64,000 bases of DNA. Source: Xylophilus sp. Leaf220. GTDB taxonomy: Bacteria; Pseudomonadota; Gammaproteobacteria; Burkholderiales; Burkholderiaceae_C. Positions 1 to 11,395 of the stretch are shown one piece after another. The stretch covers positions 982,170 to 1,046,169 of the forward strand of contig NZ_LMKO01000001.1 in assembly GCF_001421705.1 (NCBI RefSeq), in the 5' to 3' direction. Within the stretch, counting starts at the first letter, position 1. Each line of letters starts with the position of its first letter. Both the position numbers and the translations under genes were made by a program. The notes below the pieces were generated by a model. The model was not told where the DNA came from, ran no database searches, and saw only the letters and a list, made by a program, of their open reading frames with translations.

Positions 1-373
1 CGGTCAGCGCGCCCATGTCGAAGCGCTCGCCGCTGGCGGTGCGGCGGTTGTGGAAGCGGATGCCGTACCAGGAGGCGCCGCCGCGGCCCAGTTCCTCGCC
101 GGCCTCGGGATCGTCGTCGGGATCGGGCTCGTCGTCGGTCCGCTCCACCGTGACCAGCGCCACGCCCGAGGCCGGCGCCTCGACCGGCACGCTGCGCAGG
201 CGCACCAGCGGACGCAGCATGAACTCGGTCTCGCCGTCGGGCGCCAGCGCCACCTCGTCGGCGCCGCGGTTCGCCGGCAGCGGCGCGCAGCCGCTCGCCA
301 GCAGCGCCGCCAGCAGCCCCGCCGCCCAGCCGATGCCCCGGGCGCCCCGCCCTGCCGCACCGCCGCCGGTCAT
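1..373 (-). CDS. rlpA: RlpA-like septal lytic transglycosylase lipoprotein (partial, C-terminus off window)
   Basis: Only the first 124 codons are present; the gene runs off the left edge. The product starts with a hydrophobic leader ending in ASGC (Cys29), a lipoprotein signal, followed by an acidic linker rich in Asp, Glu and Pro, and then the start of the double-psi beta-barrel: GGASWYGIRFHNRRTASGER around residues 97-116, the signature of RlpA. Known family members are outer-membrane lipoproteins that cleave naked glycan strands at the septum. The start ATG overlaps the metF stop as ATGA, so it is translationally coupled as last visible gene of the ahcY-tlyA-metF operon. The catalytic Asp and His region and any SPOR domain lie outside the window, so activity cannot be judged. 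Confidence 0.85.
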   Translation of the reverse strand, partial: MTGGGAAGRGARGIGWAAGLLAALLASGCAPLPANRGADEVALAPDGETEFMLRPLVRLRSVPVEAPASGVALVTVERTDDEPDPDDDPEAGEELGRGGASWYGIRFHNRRTASGERFDMGALT

Positions 374-1248
374 GCGGCCGGCAGCAGTCGGTCGAGCAGC
401 GCCAGGGTCGCGGCCGACTGGTTCATCGTGTAGAAATGCAGCGCCGGTGCGCCACCGGCCCGCAGCCGTTCGCACAGGCCGGTCACCACGTCGAGCCCGA
501 AGGCGCGGATGCTGGCGGTGTCGTCGCCGAAGGCCTGCAGCCGCAGCCGGATCCAGCGCGGGATCTCGGCGCCGCAGGCGTCCGAGAAGCGCAGCAGCTG
601 CGACGAGCTGGTGATGGGCATGATGCCCGGCACCACCGGCACGTCGACGCCCAGCGCCCGGGTGTCGTCCAGGAAACGGAAGTACGCGTCGGCGCTGTAG
701 AAGTACTGGGTGATCGCCGCGTCGGCACCGGCCCGCACCTTGGCGGCGTAGGCCTGCAGGTCGGCCTGGGGCGAACGGGCCTGCGGATGCACCTCGGGGT
801 AGGCGGCCACTTCAATGTGGAAGGCACTGCCCGTCTCGGCCCGGATGAAGGCGACCAGGTCGCTCGCGTACGAGAACTCGCCGCCGGCGCCGTAGCCGCT
901 CGGCAGGTCGCCGCGCAGCGCGACGATGCGCTTGACGCCCATCGCGGCCAGTTCGGCCAGCTCGGCCCGCACCGAGGCGCGGGTGGCGCCGACGCAGGAG
1001 AAGTGCGATGCGGCATCCACCCCTTCGGCCAGGATCTCGCGTACGGTGGTGAAAGTGCCCTCCTGCGTCGAGCCGCCGGCGCCGTAGGTGACCGAGCAGA
1101 ACTCCGGCCCGCGGGCGTAGAGCGCCTGGCGCACCGCGCGCAGCTTGACGGCGCCCTCGGGCGTCTTGGTGGGAAAGAATTCGAAGCTCACCGGCAGCGC
1201 GGCGGGGCCGGCGTCCACGGACGAGGTCGACTCGGGGGATGCGGTCAT
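370..1248 (-). CDS. metF: 5,10-methylenetetrahydrofolate reductase
   Basis: The 292-residue product matches MetF, which reduces methylene-THF to methyl-THF for methionine synthesis. Visible motifs are SFEFFPTKTPEG near residue 20 (carrying the catalytic Glu), FCSVTYGAGGST, VALRGDLPSG, ITQYFYSADAYF and LHFYTMNQSAA, in family order. The start at 1248 is chosen because AAGGAGGG sits about 5 bases upstream and because the ATG overlaps the tlyA stop as ATGA; a longer in-frame extension to 1347 would lie inside tlyA and has no family similarity. It sits with ahcY behind an SAH riboswitch, which fits a role in regenerating the methyl group after S-adenosylhomocysteine is broken down. Confidence 0.96.
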   Translation of the reverse strand: MTASPESTSSVDAGPAALPVSFEFFPTKTPEGAVKLRAVRQALYARGPEFCSVTYGAGGSTQEGTFTTVREILAEGVDAASHFSCVGATRASVRAELAELAAMGVKRIVALRGDLPSGYGAGGEFSYASDLVAFIRAETGSAFHIEVAAYPEVHPQARSPQADLQAYAAKVRAGADAAITQYFYSADAYFRFLDDTRALGVDVPVVPGIMPITSSSQLLRFSDACGAEIPRWIRLRLQAFGDDTASIRAFGLDVVTGLCERLRAGGAPALHFYTMNQSAATLALLDRLLPAA

Positions 1249-2096
1249 GCCGCCCTCCTTGCATGGATGAAGAATTCCCGGTTGCCGTCGCCGCCGGCAA
1301 TCGGGCTGTCGTGCCAGCCGATCACCTGCAGGCCGCGGTCGGCGCATGCCGCGCGCAGCCGCGCCTCGACCACGCCGAACAGCGCGGCGTCGCGCACGAT
1401 GCCGCCCTTGCCGACCTGGCCCGGCTGCAGCTCGAACTGCGGCTTGACCAGCATCAGCAAGTCGCCGCCGGCAGACAGCAGCGGCACCAGGGCCGGCAAG
1501 ACCAGCGTGAGCGAGATGAACGACAGGTCGCCCACCACCAACGAGAATTCCGTGGAAAAAAGGGCTGTAGCCGGCGCGCGATGCCGGCCATCAGCTATCG
1601 ATTTAATAGCATCGGCCTGCAAATCCGCCAGCCGCTCGGCATCGAGTTCCCGCGCATTGCAGCCCTCGACGCACAGCACCCGCGGGTCGTCGCGCAGCCG
1701 CGGATGCAGCTGGCCGTGCCCCACGTCCAAGCCCAATACGCACGCCGCGCCGTGCTGGAGCAGGCAGTCGGTGAAGCCGCCGGTGGACTGGCCCACGTCC
1801 AGGCAGGCCCGACCGGCAGGATCGACGCCGGCAGCGCGCAGGGCGCCCTCCAGCTTCAAGCCGCCGCGGGAGACATAGCGCGCCTCGGCCGCGTCGGCCA
1901 GTTCGACCTCCGCCGCCTCCGGCACCTCGTCGCCGTTCTTGCCCACCGTGCGCCAGGCGCTCCCCGGCCCCAGCCGCCAGCGCAGACCGCCCGCGATCAG
2001 CCGCTGCGCCTGCGACCGCGACGCCGCCAGCCCGCGGCCGACCAGCAACTGGTCAGCGCGCACAGCCGTCCCCGCGCCGAAACCGGCGCCCGTCAA
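1245..2096 (-). CDS. tlyA: TlyA-family rRNA (cytidine-2'-O) methyltransferase / S4-domain protein
   Basis: The 283-residue product has an N-terminal S4 RNA-binding domain (RADQLLVGRGLAASRSQAQR, residues about 13-32), the linker RYVSRGGLKLEGAL, and an FtsJ/RrmJ methyltransferase domain with the SAM motif CLDVGQSTGGFTDCLLQ near residue 100 and LVVGDLSFISLTLVLPAL. Family members methylate rRNA 2'-O positions; some are reported as haemolysins, a historical name. About 20 residues between the Rossmann strands, from DAIKSIADG to APATALFSTE, are encoded by a dispersed palindromic repeat read in frame. The gene lies between ahcY and metF, an arrangement common in Betaproteobacteria, and its SAM use yields the SAH that ahcY removes. 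Confidence 0.92.
   Translation of the reverse strand: MTGAGFGAGTAVRADQLLVGRGLAASRSQAQRLIAGGLRWRLGPGSAWRTVGKNGDEVPEAAEVELADAAEARYVSRGGLKLEGALRAAGVDPAGRACLDVGQSTGGFTDCLLQHGAACVLGLDVGHGQLHPRLRDDPRVLCVEGCNARELDAERLADLQADAIKSIADGRHRAPATALFSTEFSLVVGDLSFISLTLVLPALVPLLSAGGDLLMLVKPQFELQPGQVGKGGIVRDAALFGVVEARLRAACADRGLQVIGWHDSPIAGGDGNREFFIHARRAA
1564..1620. repeat. Dispersed palindromic repeat, copy 1 (inside tlyA)
   Basis: The 17-bp core at 1594-1610 is GCTATCGATTTAATAGC: 5-bp inverted arms around a 7-bp AT-rich spacer. It is preceded by a GC palindrome block (GCCGGC...GCCGG) and the word CCATCA. It is read in frame within tlyA. Confidence 0.85.
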
Positions 2097-2192
2097 ACCG
2101 AGGGGTACCGTGGGTCCGGCTCCGCCGGCCCACCGGTACCGCCCCCTGCAAGGGGGTTGGCGAAGACACGAAGTGCGCAGCCTGGGGTTTGC
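2097..2192. repeat. GC-rich intergenic repeat family 2, copy A
   Basis: The ahcY-tlyA gap is filled by a sequence that, on the minus strand, reads CCCCAGGCTGCGCACTTCGT, then a GCCAACCCCC...GGGGGC hairpin, then GGGCCGGCGGAGCCGGACCC. The same order of words recurs at 27134-27240 and 29362-29460. Confidence 0.75.
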
Positions 2193-3632
<1,440 letters not shown>

Positions 3633-3703
3633 GGTCGGCTCCAGAAGAGAAGTTCTGATGACCACGCCGGCTGCGCGTAACGGAAACGCTCAGGCACACG
3701 GGC

Positions 3704-3776
3704 GTGGGCGAGCGTCGTTGCGGATGGATGATTCCGAGCCTCACGCCTGGGCGGCGCTGCAACGCTCCTCGGAAAG
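3704..3776 (-). promoter_or_regulatory. SAH riboswitch upstream of ahcY
   Basis: On the minus strand the leader reads TTCCGAGGAGCGTTGCAGCG, then CAGGC-GTGA-GGCTCGGAA, then CAACGACGCTCGCCC. CCGAGG/GGCTCGG forms the closing stem, and GAGCGTT can pair with AACGACGCTC as the pseudoknot-type helix. This order matches my memory of the SAH riboswitch consensus found mainly before ahcY, metH and metF in Beta- and Gammaproteobacteria, where ligand binding turns the gene on. It lies about 70 bases before the ahcY start. Confirmation would need a covariance-model hit to the Rfam SAH riboswitch family. Confidence 0.85.
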
Positions 3777-3881
3777 GGCGGATTTTAGCGCAGCCGCGCG
3801 CGGCCCGGCCAGTCTGGCTAGACTGTCGCCGCGGCCCTCCCGGCATCTCCGCCCGCGGCGGGCTCCACCCGAAAGACTCCC

Positions 3882-4547
3882 ATGCACGCCCCACTCTCCC
3901 GTCTCCTGTCGGCCAGCGCCCTCGCGGTACTGGCACTCGTCGGCGCCGCCGCACAGGCCCAGGCCCCCGCGATGCCCACGCCCTCCATCGCCGAGAAGCC
4001 GGTGCGCCTGCGCGGCACGCTGGTCCGGGTCGATGCCGGCACCCTGACGCTGAAGGAGCGCGGCGGCGAGGTCGTCACGCTGGCGCGCGCGCCCGCCATG
4101 CCGATCTCGGAGGTGTATCCGATCAAGCTGTCGGCGATCCAGCCGGGCAGCTATATCGGCACCGCCGCGGTGCCGCAGCCCGACGGCAGCCAGCGCGCAC
4201 TGGAAGTGGTGGTGTTCCCCGAAGCCGCGCGCGGCACCGCCGAAGGCCATTTTCCCTGGGACCTGATGCCCGAGAGCACGATGACCAACGCCACCGTGTC
4301 GGGCAAGGCGGCCGCCCCCAAGACGGTGCCGGGCGGCCAGCAGCTGGTGCTGCAGTACAAGGGCGGCGAGAAGACGGTGATCGTGCCGGCCGACGTGCCG
4401 GTCGTCACCTTCAAGCCCGGCAACGCCGACGAGAAGGCGTTGCTGGTGCCGGGCGCCAAGGTGCTGGTCAACGCGCAGCTGAAGGACGGTCAGCCGGTCG
4501 CGCTCCGGGTGAACGTCGGCCGCAACGGGTTCGCGCCGCCGATGTAG
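3882..4547 (+). CDS. Exported DUF5666-like hypothetical protein
   Basis: The 221-residue product has a clear Sec signal (hydrophobic stretch ALAVLALVGAAAQAQA, cleavage likely after residue about 28). The mature part is beta-rich with repeated short strands such as RLRGTLVRVDAGTLTLKERG, typical of DUF5666/OB-like periplasmic proteins of unknown role. It has no cysteines or catalytic motif I recognise. It stands alone, divergent from ahcY with the riboswitch leader between, and convergent with the GT39 gene downstream. No function is assigned. Confidence 0.75.
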   Translation: MHAPLSRLLSASALAVLALVGAAAQAQAPAMPTPSIAEKPVRLRGTLVRVDAGTLTLKERGGEVVTLARAPAMPISEVYPIKLSAIQPGSYIGTAAVPQPDGSQRALEVVVFPEAARGTAEGHFPWDLMPESTMTNATVSGKAAAPKTVPGGQQLVLQYKGGEKTVIVPADVPVVTFKPGNADEKALLVPGAKVLVNAQLKDGQPVALRVNVGRNGFAPPM

Positions 4548-4615
4548 GAAGACACGGCACCCGACCCGGCGCCTCTGTCTTTTCTCCGCTGGCGACGGTC
4601 ATGCGGCGCGGCCTC

Positions 4616-6166
4616 TCAGGGCCCGCACGGCATCACCTCGACCAGCAGGGCGCCTACCCAATGCACGTCCGCGGGACGGCATCCCACGGTCTTCAGCTCT
4701 TCGACGGCCGTCTTGAACTTGCTCATGAAGACGAAGTGGCTGAACACGATCACGCGCCCGGGCGTGGGGCCGAGCGCTGCGACGCGGGACGCAATGTCCT
4801 CGGGCTTGACGATGGTGAGCAGGCGCTCGTCCAGTTGGTCCTGCGGAATGTGGTTGCGCAGGTAGTGCTGGAAGTGCGAGCGCATCGTCGGGTCGTACAG
4901 CGGCACGACGATGATGTCGCCGGGTCGGAAGTTGCTGGCAACGAGCTCGGCCGCGCCGCGCCAGTTGCCGCCGTTCTGCGGGCGGGGCGAGTTCTGCCAC
5001 ACCTGGATGCCCAGGGGAATCATCACCAGGGCCACCAGCAGGCTGACCACCCGGGGCCAGCCTTTGACCGTCGTGAACATCGCTACCAGCAGCAGGCAGC
5101 CCGGCACCATGAAGATCACGTAGCGCGGCGAGAAGAACTCCGCACGGCGCGTCGCCAGCACCAGCACCAGGTAGAAAAGCACCAGCACCGCCCCCAGCGC
5201 CCCCGCCGCCGGCGCCAGCCGGTGCTGCCGGCGCCGCATGCGCAGGAAGATCACCACTCCCACCACCGCCAGCAGCATGAAGATCCAGAACCCGGCGTTG
5301 CTCACCACCTTGCTGGGATCAACGTTGCGCAGCGATTCGAGGGTATTGCGCTTGAACGTCATCGCCCACGACAGGGACTTGGGCGGTGCCGCACGGAGCT
5401 TCATCATGATGCCCATCCAGCCCAGGCCCATGTAGACCAACACCGGCACCACGGCCAGAAACCACCGTACCGAGGCCCCCAGGAACGCGCGCTTGCTGCG
5501 CACCTGCAGCGTCATGATGGCGGCGATGCTGGCCACCATCACCAGTCCGTAGTAGTGCGTCAGCCCGAGCAATCCGCCCAGCACCAGCAGCACCGCCCAC
5601 GGACGGCCCGCTCGGATGCTTGCAGCATCGTCCTCCATCTGGCGCAGCATGCAGGCGAACATCCAGGCCGCCAGACAGGCGCCCAGCGAATAGCCCCGCG
5701 CGTCCTGGCTGTAGATCAACAAGCCGCCCGACGCTGCCAGCAGCGCGACGTAGACGGCGCGTGGCTGCCAGGCGATGCTGCGCGGCAGCGCGAACACCGA
5801 CAGCATCGTCACCACGCCGAACACCGCGCTGATGCTGCGAATGGCGAAGTCCGAGGTGCCGAACAGCGAGATCCACGGCACCAGCAGCATGTCGAACAGC
5901 GGCGGATGCGGATCGGCCAGCCTCCAGGTCCAGAAGCTGTCGGCCAGCTGGAGTTGTTCCATGGTCTTGCCCGGCACCAGCGGGCCGTACCACGGGCCCG
6001 ACTGCGTGGCGGTGGCCACGGAGAACAACTCGTCTTCCCACAGGCTGAAGGAACCGATGCCGTGGAAGCGCAATAGCGCGCCCGCCAGGATCAACAGGAG
6101 GATGATTCCGAGGCCGATGGCCGGCGTGGGGCGCGCGGCCTCTCCCTGGATGCTGTGACTCGGCAT
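4616..6166 (-). CDS. GT39-type membrane glycosyltransferase (ArnT/PMT-like)
   Basis: The 516-residue product has about 11-12 hydrophobic segments. The first loop holds SLWEDELFS, with the acidic pair where GT39/ArnT-like enzymes place the catalytic Asp/Glu, and SQDARGYSLGACLAAW is the family's (D)xRGYxL motif. C-terminal to the membrane part is a roughly 100-residue soluble region (from ELVASNFRPGDIIVVPLYD) of the sort seen in this family. Members transfer sugars from polyprenyl-phosphate donors on the periplasmic side; donor and acceptor are unknown here. The start at 6166 is preferred because the longer in-frame extension to 6280 is Arg-rich and lacks a membrane segment. A GtrB/GtrA pair that could supply lipid-linked sugar lies 2-5 kb away on the other strand. 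Confidence 0.82.
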   Translation of the reverse strand: MPSHSIQGEAARPTPAIGLGIILLLILAGALLRFHGIGSFSLWEDELFSVATATQSGPWYGPLVPGKTMEQLQLADSFWTWRLADPHPPLFDMLLVPWISLFGTSDFAIRSISAVFGVVTMLSVFALPRSIAWQPRAVYVALLAASGGLLIYSQDARGYSLGACLAAWMFACMLRQMEDDAASIRAGRPWAVLLVLGGLLGLTHYYGLVMVASIAAIMTLQVRSKRAFLGASVRWFLAVVPVLVYMGLGWMGIMMKLRAAPPKSLSWAMTFKRNTLESLRNVDPSKVVSNAGFWIFMLLAVVGVVIFLRMRRRQHRLAPAAGALGAVLVLFYLVLVLATRRAEFFSPRYVIFMVPGCLLLVAMFTTVKGWPRVVSLLVALVMIPLGIQVWQNSPRPQNGGNWRGAAELVASNFRPGDIIVVPLYDPTMRSHFQHYLRNHIPQDQLDERLLTIVKPEDIASRVAALGPTPGRVIVFSHFVFMSKFKTAVEELKTVGCRPADVHWVGALLVEVMPCGP

Positions 6167-6448
6167 GCTTTTCTGAACGTTGCGATGGATGGGTCGGGTG
6201 GCTGAACCGCCTCGTCGCCGATGCGATGCCTCTGGTCGTTTGCTGCGGTGCCGACCGGTTCGGCAGGCGGAACGGGGCATCGCACCGAGCGGTTACACCC
6301 GAATACAGACGCCGTATTCTGCCTGTAGCGTTCGCGTGCCTGCAGTCGATGTCCGATTTCGGCCACCGCCTGCGGCATGCAGGCGACAATCTCGGGTTTG
6401 CACACCGTCCGCATCCTGCGGGCCGCATGTTTTCTGAGTGGATTCTCC

Positions 6449-8089
<1,641 letters not shown>

Positions 8090-8091
8090 GC

Positions 8092-9126
8092 ATGGCCGAA
8101 CTCGTCTCCATCATCGTTCCCGCCTACAACGAGGAGCTGGTGCTGCGGCCCTTCCTGCAGCGGCTAAGCGCCACGCTGGCGACGCTGCCCGGCTACGAAT
8201 GGGAGATCCTGTTCGTCAACGACGGCAGCACCGACACCACGCAGCGGATCATCGAAGAACTGTGCGCGGCCGATCCGCGGGTGGCCGGCATCGAGCTGTC
8301 GCGCAACTTCGGCAAGGAACCCGCGATGACCGCCGGCCTCGACCATGCGCGCGGCGACGCGATCGTGATCCTCGACGCCGACCTGCAGGACCCGCCCGAA
8401 CTGATCGCGGACTTCGTGCGCGAATGGAAGAACGGCCACGACGTGGTGGTGGCGCGGCGCACCCACCGCGACGGCGAGACCTGGATCAAGAAGCTGACCG
8501 CCCACGGGTTCTACCGGGTGATCGGCGCGATGTCGAAGGTGGACATTCCCGCCAACACCGGCGACTGCCGGCTGATGAGCCGCCGCGCGGTCGACAGCCT
8601 GCTGCGAATGCGCGAGCACCACCGCTTCATGAAGGGCCTGTTCGCCTGGGTGGGCTATCCGACCAAGGTGGTGGACTACCGGCGCGAGCCACGGGCGGCC
8701 GGCACCACCAAGTTCAACTACTGGAAGCTCTGGAACTTCGCGATCGAGGGCATCACCTCGTTCTCGATCTTCCCGCTGAAGCTGGCCACCTACTTCGGCG
8801 TGCTGATCGCGCTCGCGGCCTTCGTGGCGGGTGCGTGGATCGTGCTGAAGACGATGATCTGGGGCGAGGACGTGCCGGGCTATCCGTCGCTCATGGTGAC
8901 GATGCTGTTCCTGGGCGGCGTGCAGCTGTTCTTCATCGGCATCCTGGGCGAGTACCTGGGCCGCATCTACAACGAAACCAAGGCGCGGCCGCTGTACCTG
9001 GTGCAGTCCTACTCCGCGGCACGCACCGGCGCGGCGGCGCCGACGGCCGCGTCCCTGGCGAGCCCGGTGGCGCAGGACGCGGGCCATCCCCCCATGGCTC
9101 CGGCCTCCACCGTGCGCACGCCGTGA
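8092..9126 (+). CDS. GT2 polyprenyl-phosphate glycosyltransferase (GtrB/DPM1-like)
   Basis: The 344-residue product has a GT-A domain with VSIIVPAYNEE at the start, VNDGSTDTT, LDADLQDPPE (the DxD-containing donor site) and RMREHHRFMKGLFAWVGYP, followed by two C-terminal membrane helices and GEYLGRIYNETKARPLYLV. This is the GtrB/ArnC/DPM1 type, which loads a sugar onto undecaprenyl phosphate at the cytoplasmic face. The Ala/Pro-rich tail after residue 310 is not conserved. The ATG at 8092 has AGGATAAG just upstream. The stop overlaps the next gene's GTG start, and GtrA follows one gene later, which supports a lipid-linked sugar pathway. Confidence 0.9.
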   Translation: MAELVSIIVPAYNEELVLRPFLQRLSATLATLPGYEWEILFVNDGSTDTTQRIIEELCAADPRVAGIELSRNFGKEPAMTAGLDHARGDAIVILDADLQDPPELIADFVREWKNGHDVVVARRTHRDGETWIKKLTAHGFYRVIGAMSKVDIPANTGDCRLMSRRAVDSLLRMREHHRFMKGLFAWVGYPTKVVDYRREPRAAGTTKFNYWKLWNFAIEGITSFSIFPLKLATYFGVLIALAAFVAGAWIVLKTMIWGEDVPGYPSLMVTMLFLGGVQLFFIGILGEYLGRIYNETKARPLYLVQSYSAARTGAAAPTAASLASPVAQDAGHPPMAPASTVRTP

Positions 9127-10973
9127 CGCGGCGGTTCCCCACACGCGCGGCCTGGGCCGGCCTGCTGCTGGCGACGGCGGCAGGCCTGTCGCAGGCGCAG
9201 GCCGGCGCACAGCCGCCGGGCGCCGAACCGTTCTACCTCGTCCCCACGGTCGAGGGCCTGCTGCTCTGCGACGAGGCGGCCAAGAACCTGAAGATCTTCC
9301 CGATCGAGGCCGCGTATGCCTACTGCGGCAAGCGCAAGCTCGACGGATCGGCGGCCCTGGCCCGTCTGCTGGACACGCTGGAGCCTGGCGGGCCCAAGGG
9401 CACGGTGCAGGTGGGCTATACCCAGACCCTGAAGCTGCTGAGCCTCTACAAGCGCGGACCGAAGGGCTGGGAGCTGGACATGGCCCAGGTCGACACGCTG
9501 CTGCGGCCGGTGACCAAGGTGGCGCGGCCGGTGGTGCTGTACCTGGCGGCCGACCATTTCGACACGATCGGCCCGCTGGCCAAGGAACTGCGCAAGGACA
9601 GGCGCAACCTGATGCTGCTGGCCGACGGTACGCCGGCCGAGTCCAACTACTTCGGCTACCCGATCCTGCCCTACACCCTGCAGACCGGTGCCGACATCCC
9701 GGTCAACCGCTACCGGTTCGCCGCGCTGCAGGCGATCGCCCGCCGCATCGCCGAGCTGCCGCCAGAGGCGCGCAAGCGCATCGTCGCGATCACGCTCCTG
9801 GGCGAACTGCACCACATGTTCCCGAACTTCGAGAGCGGCATGGGGGCCTACGAGGACATCCGCGTCACCGACTACAGCGCCGCCTCGGTCGCGGGTTTCC
9901 GGCAGTGGCTGCGGCAACGCTACGGCAGCATCGAGACCTTCCGGGCGCGCACCGGGCTGGCCTATGCCGGTTTCGACGCCGTTCCCGCGCCCTCGAAGAA
10001 CATCCGAAAGGAGGCGCTCGCCTCCTTCGGCGAGCACTACGACGCGTTCGCCGACGGCACGCTGCCGTTCTCGGGCTGGCTCTGGGACCCGCAGCAGCGC
10101 ATCGCCGCGCTCGACCTCTACATCGACGGCAAGCGGCACGGCCCGGTGCCGCGCGGGTTCAACCGGCTGGACGTGTACCGTGCCGACGAATCGGTGCTCG
10201 ACCCCAACGTCGGCTACCGGATCGACTTCGATTTCAGCGGGCTGGCGCCGGGCCGCCACCGGGCGCAGATCGTGGCCGAATCGGCCGGCGCACGCTACGA
10301 GCTGGCGCAGGCCGAGTTCGTGGTGGTGCCGCGCGACCAGGCGGCAGCATCCGACAAGGCGGCCCCGGCCGTCACCGGACTCCAGAACGCCCAGGTGCTG
10401 CCGGGCGTGAAATCGTGGCTGGACCTGCCGCGGTCGCTGCAGGACGTTTACTTCAATCCCCTGGCGCGCGACTGGAACCAGTACCGCGCAGTGCAGGTCC
10501 GCGCCTTCATGCAGGCCTTCTACGACGTGGCGGTGCAGGCCGGCCTGCCGGCCGACAAGCTCTATTCGCACCAGATCGTGCCCCAGGTCAATTCGTCCTG
10601 GAACCCGCAGCTGCTGGCGGTGGGCGACACGCTCGCGGCCGACACGCCGTGGAAGCCGGGCTTCAACCTCTACGGCGGCGCGACCGACAGCGCCTGGGTG
10701 CGCGGCTTCGTCGCCGAGCGGCACTGGCGCGGCTACGGGGTGCCCGAATTCCATCCGCAGCAGTGGAAGCGCCCCGGCACCGCACTGAAGGCCCTGCGCT
10801 CCCACCAGCAGGCCGGCGCCCGCTTCGTCAGCCCCTACTACTTCTCGCCCGTCCCGCAGCGGTTCCGGCCACCGGGCATCCACGGCGTGAGCCGCATGGA
10901 AGTCCGGCCCGACAACCCGCTGGACGGCTCCGCCCAGTTCTACGACGCGATCCGCGCACTGGCCCAAGAATGA
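9123..10973 (+). CDS. Exported glycosidase-like protein of unknown specificity
   Basis: The 616-residue product begins at a GTG overlapping the previous stop (GTGA). It has a basic start and hydrophobic stretch (AWAGLLLATAAGLSQAQAGA), so it is probably secreted. The central part looks like a TIM-barrel glycoside hydrolase: AITLLGELHHMFPNFESG, then YSAASVAGFRQWLRQRYGSI, a phrase resembling GH42-type enzymes, and a later DKLYSHQIVPQVNSSWNP. A beta-rich insert (residues about 310-410) separates the two halves. The expected Asn-Glu acid/base pair appears as Gly-Glu, so activity is uncertain. It sits between GtrB- and GtrA-like genes with 4-base overlaps on both sides. Family and substrate are inference from short phrases only. 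Confidence 0.6.
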   Translation: MTRRFPTRAAWAGLLLATAAGLSQAQAGAQPPGAEPFYLVPTVEGLLLCDEAAKNLKIFPIEAAYAYCGKRKLDGSAALARLLDTLEPGGPKGTVQVGYTQTLKLLSLYKRGPKGWELDMAQVDTLLRPVTKVARPVVLYLAADHFDTIGPLAKELRKDRRNLMLLADGTPAESNYFGYPILPYTLQTGADIPVNRYRFAALQAIARRIAELPPEARKRIVAITLLGELHHMFPNFESGMGAYEDIRVTDYSAASVAGFRQWLRQRYGSIETFRARTGLAYAGFDAVPAPSKNIRKEALASFGEHYDAFADGTLPFSGWLWDPQQRIAALDLYIDGKRHGPVPRGFNRLDVYRADESVLDPNVGYRIDFDFSGLAPGRHRAQIVAESAGARYELAQAEFVVVPRDQAAASDKAAPAVTGLQNAQVLPGVKSWLDLPRSLQDVYFNPLARDWNQYRAVQVRAFMQAFYDVAVQAGLPADKLYSHQIVPQVNSSWNPQLLAVGDTLAADTPWKPGFNLYGGATDSAWVRGFVAERHWRGYGVPEFHPQQWKRPGTALKALRSHQQAGARFVSPYYFSPVPQRFRPPGIHGVSRMEVRPDNPLDGSAQFYDAIRALAQE

Positions 10974-11395
10974 TGTCCTCCCGTCCCGCCCTGCGGCAAT
11001 TCCTGGTCTTCTGCGTGGTCGGCACGCTCGGCTTCGTGGTCGACGTGGCGGTGCTCTACGCGCTGGCGCCGTGGCTCGGCTGGTACGGCGGCCGGGTGCT
11101 GTCGTTCTGGGCGGCAGCCACCACCACCTGGCTGTTCAACCGCCACTTCACCTTCAGCGGCACCCGCGCCACCGGCAGCGGCATCTGGCGCGAGTACGGC
11201 AAGTACCTGGTCACGATGCTGGGCGGTGCGGCGCTCAACTACGGCGCCTACGTCGCCGTGCTGCACTGGTACCACGGGCCGTATGCCGCGCTGCTCGGCG
11301 TGGCGGCGGGCAGCATCGCGGGCCTGGTGGCCAACTTCGCCAGCGCGCGGTACTTCGTGTTCCGCGCCCGTCCGGCCGCCACCGGGCCGCGCTGA
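10970..11395 (+). CDS. GtrA-family membrane protein (lipid-linked sugar flippase)
   Basis: The 141-residue product has four predicted membrane helices and the GtrA pattern: LRQFLVFCVVGTLGFVVDV at the start, TTTWLFNRHFTFSGTRATG in the first half, and the C-terminal ANFASARYFVFRAR. GtrA proteins are thought to flip the undecaprenyl-linked sugar made by GtrB. The ATG overlaps the previous stop (ATGA), with a second ATG three bases on. It is the third gene of a coupled run GT2-glycosidase-like-GtrA-HAD. Confidence 0.9.
   Translation: MMSSRPALRQFLVFCVVGTLGFVVDVAVLYALAPWLGWYGGRVLSFWAAATTTWLFNRHFTFSGTRATGSGIWREYGKYLVTMLGGAALNYGAYVAVLHWYHGPYAALLGVAAGSIAGLVANFASARYFVFRARPAATGPR

Noticed and set aside
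4-360. Arg-rich frame on the minus strand at the left edge
   Set aside because: Shifted frame of the partial rlpA gene; the correct frame gives a lipoprotein signal and the RlpA barrel motif.
1249-1347. N-terminal extension of metF
   Set aside because: It would lie inside tlyA, is Arg/Pro-rich, and the internal ATG at 1248 has a strong ribosome binding site.
6377-6448. ATG start of prfC 24 codons upstream
   Set aside because: The extra residues have no similarity to RF3, which starts about ten residues before RRRTFAII; the GTG at 6449 fits.
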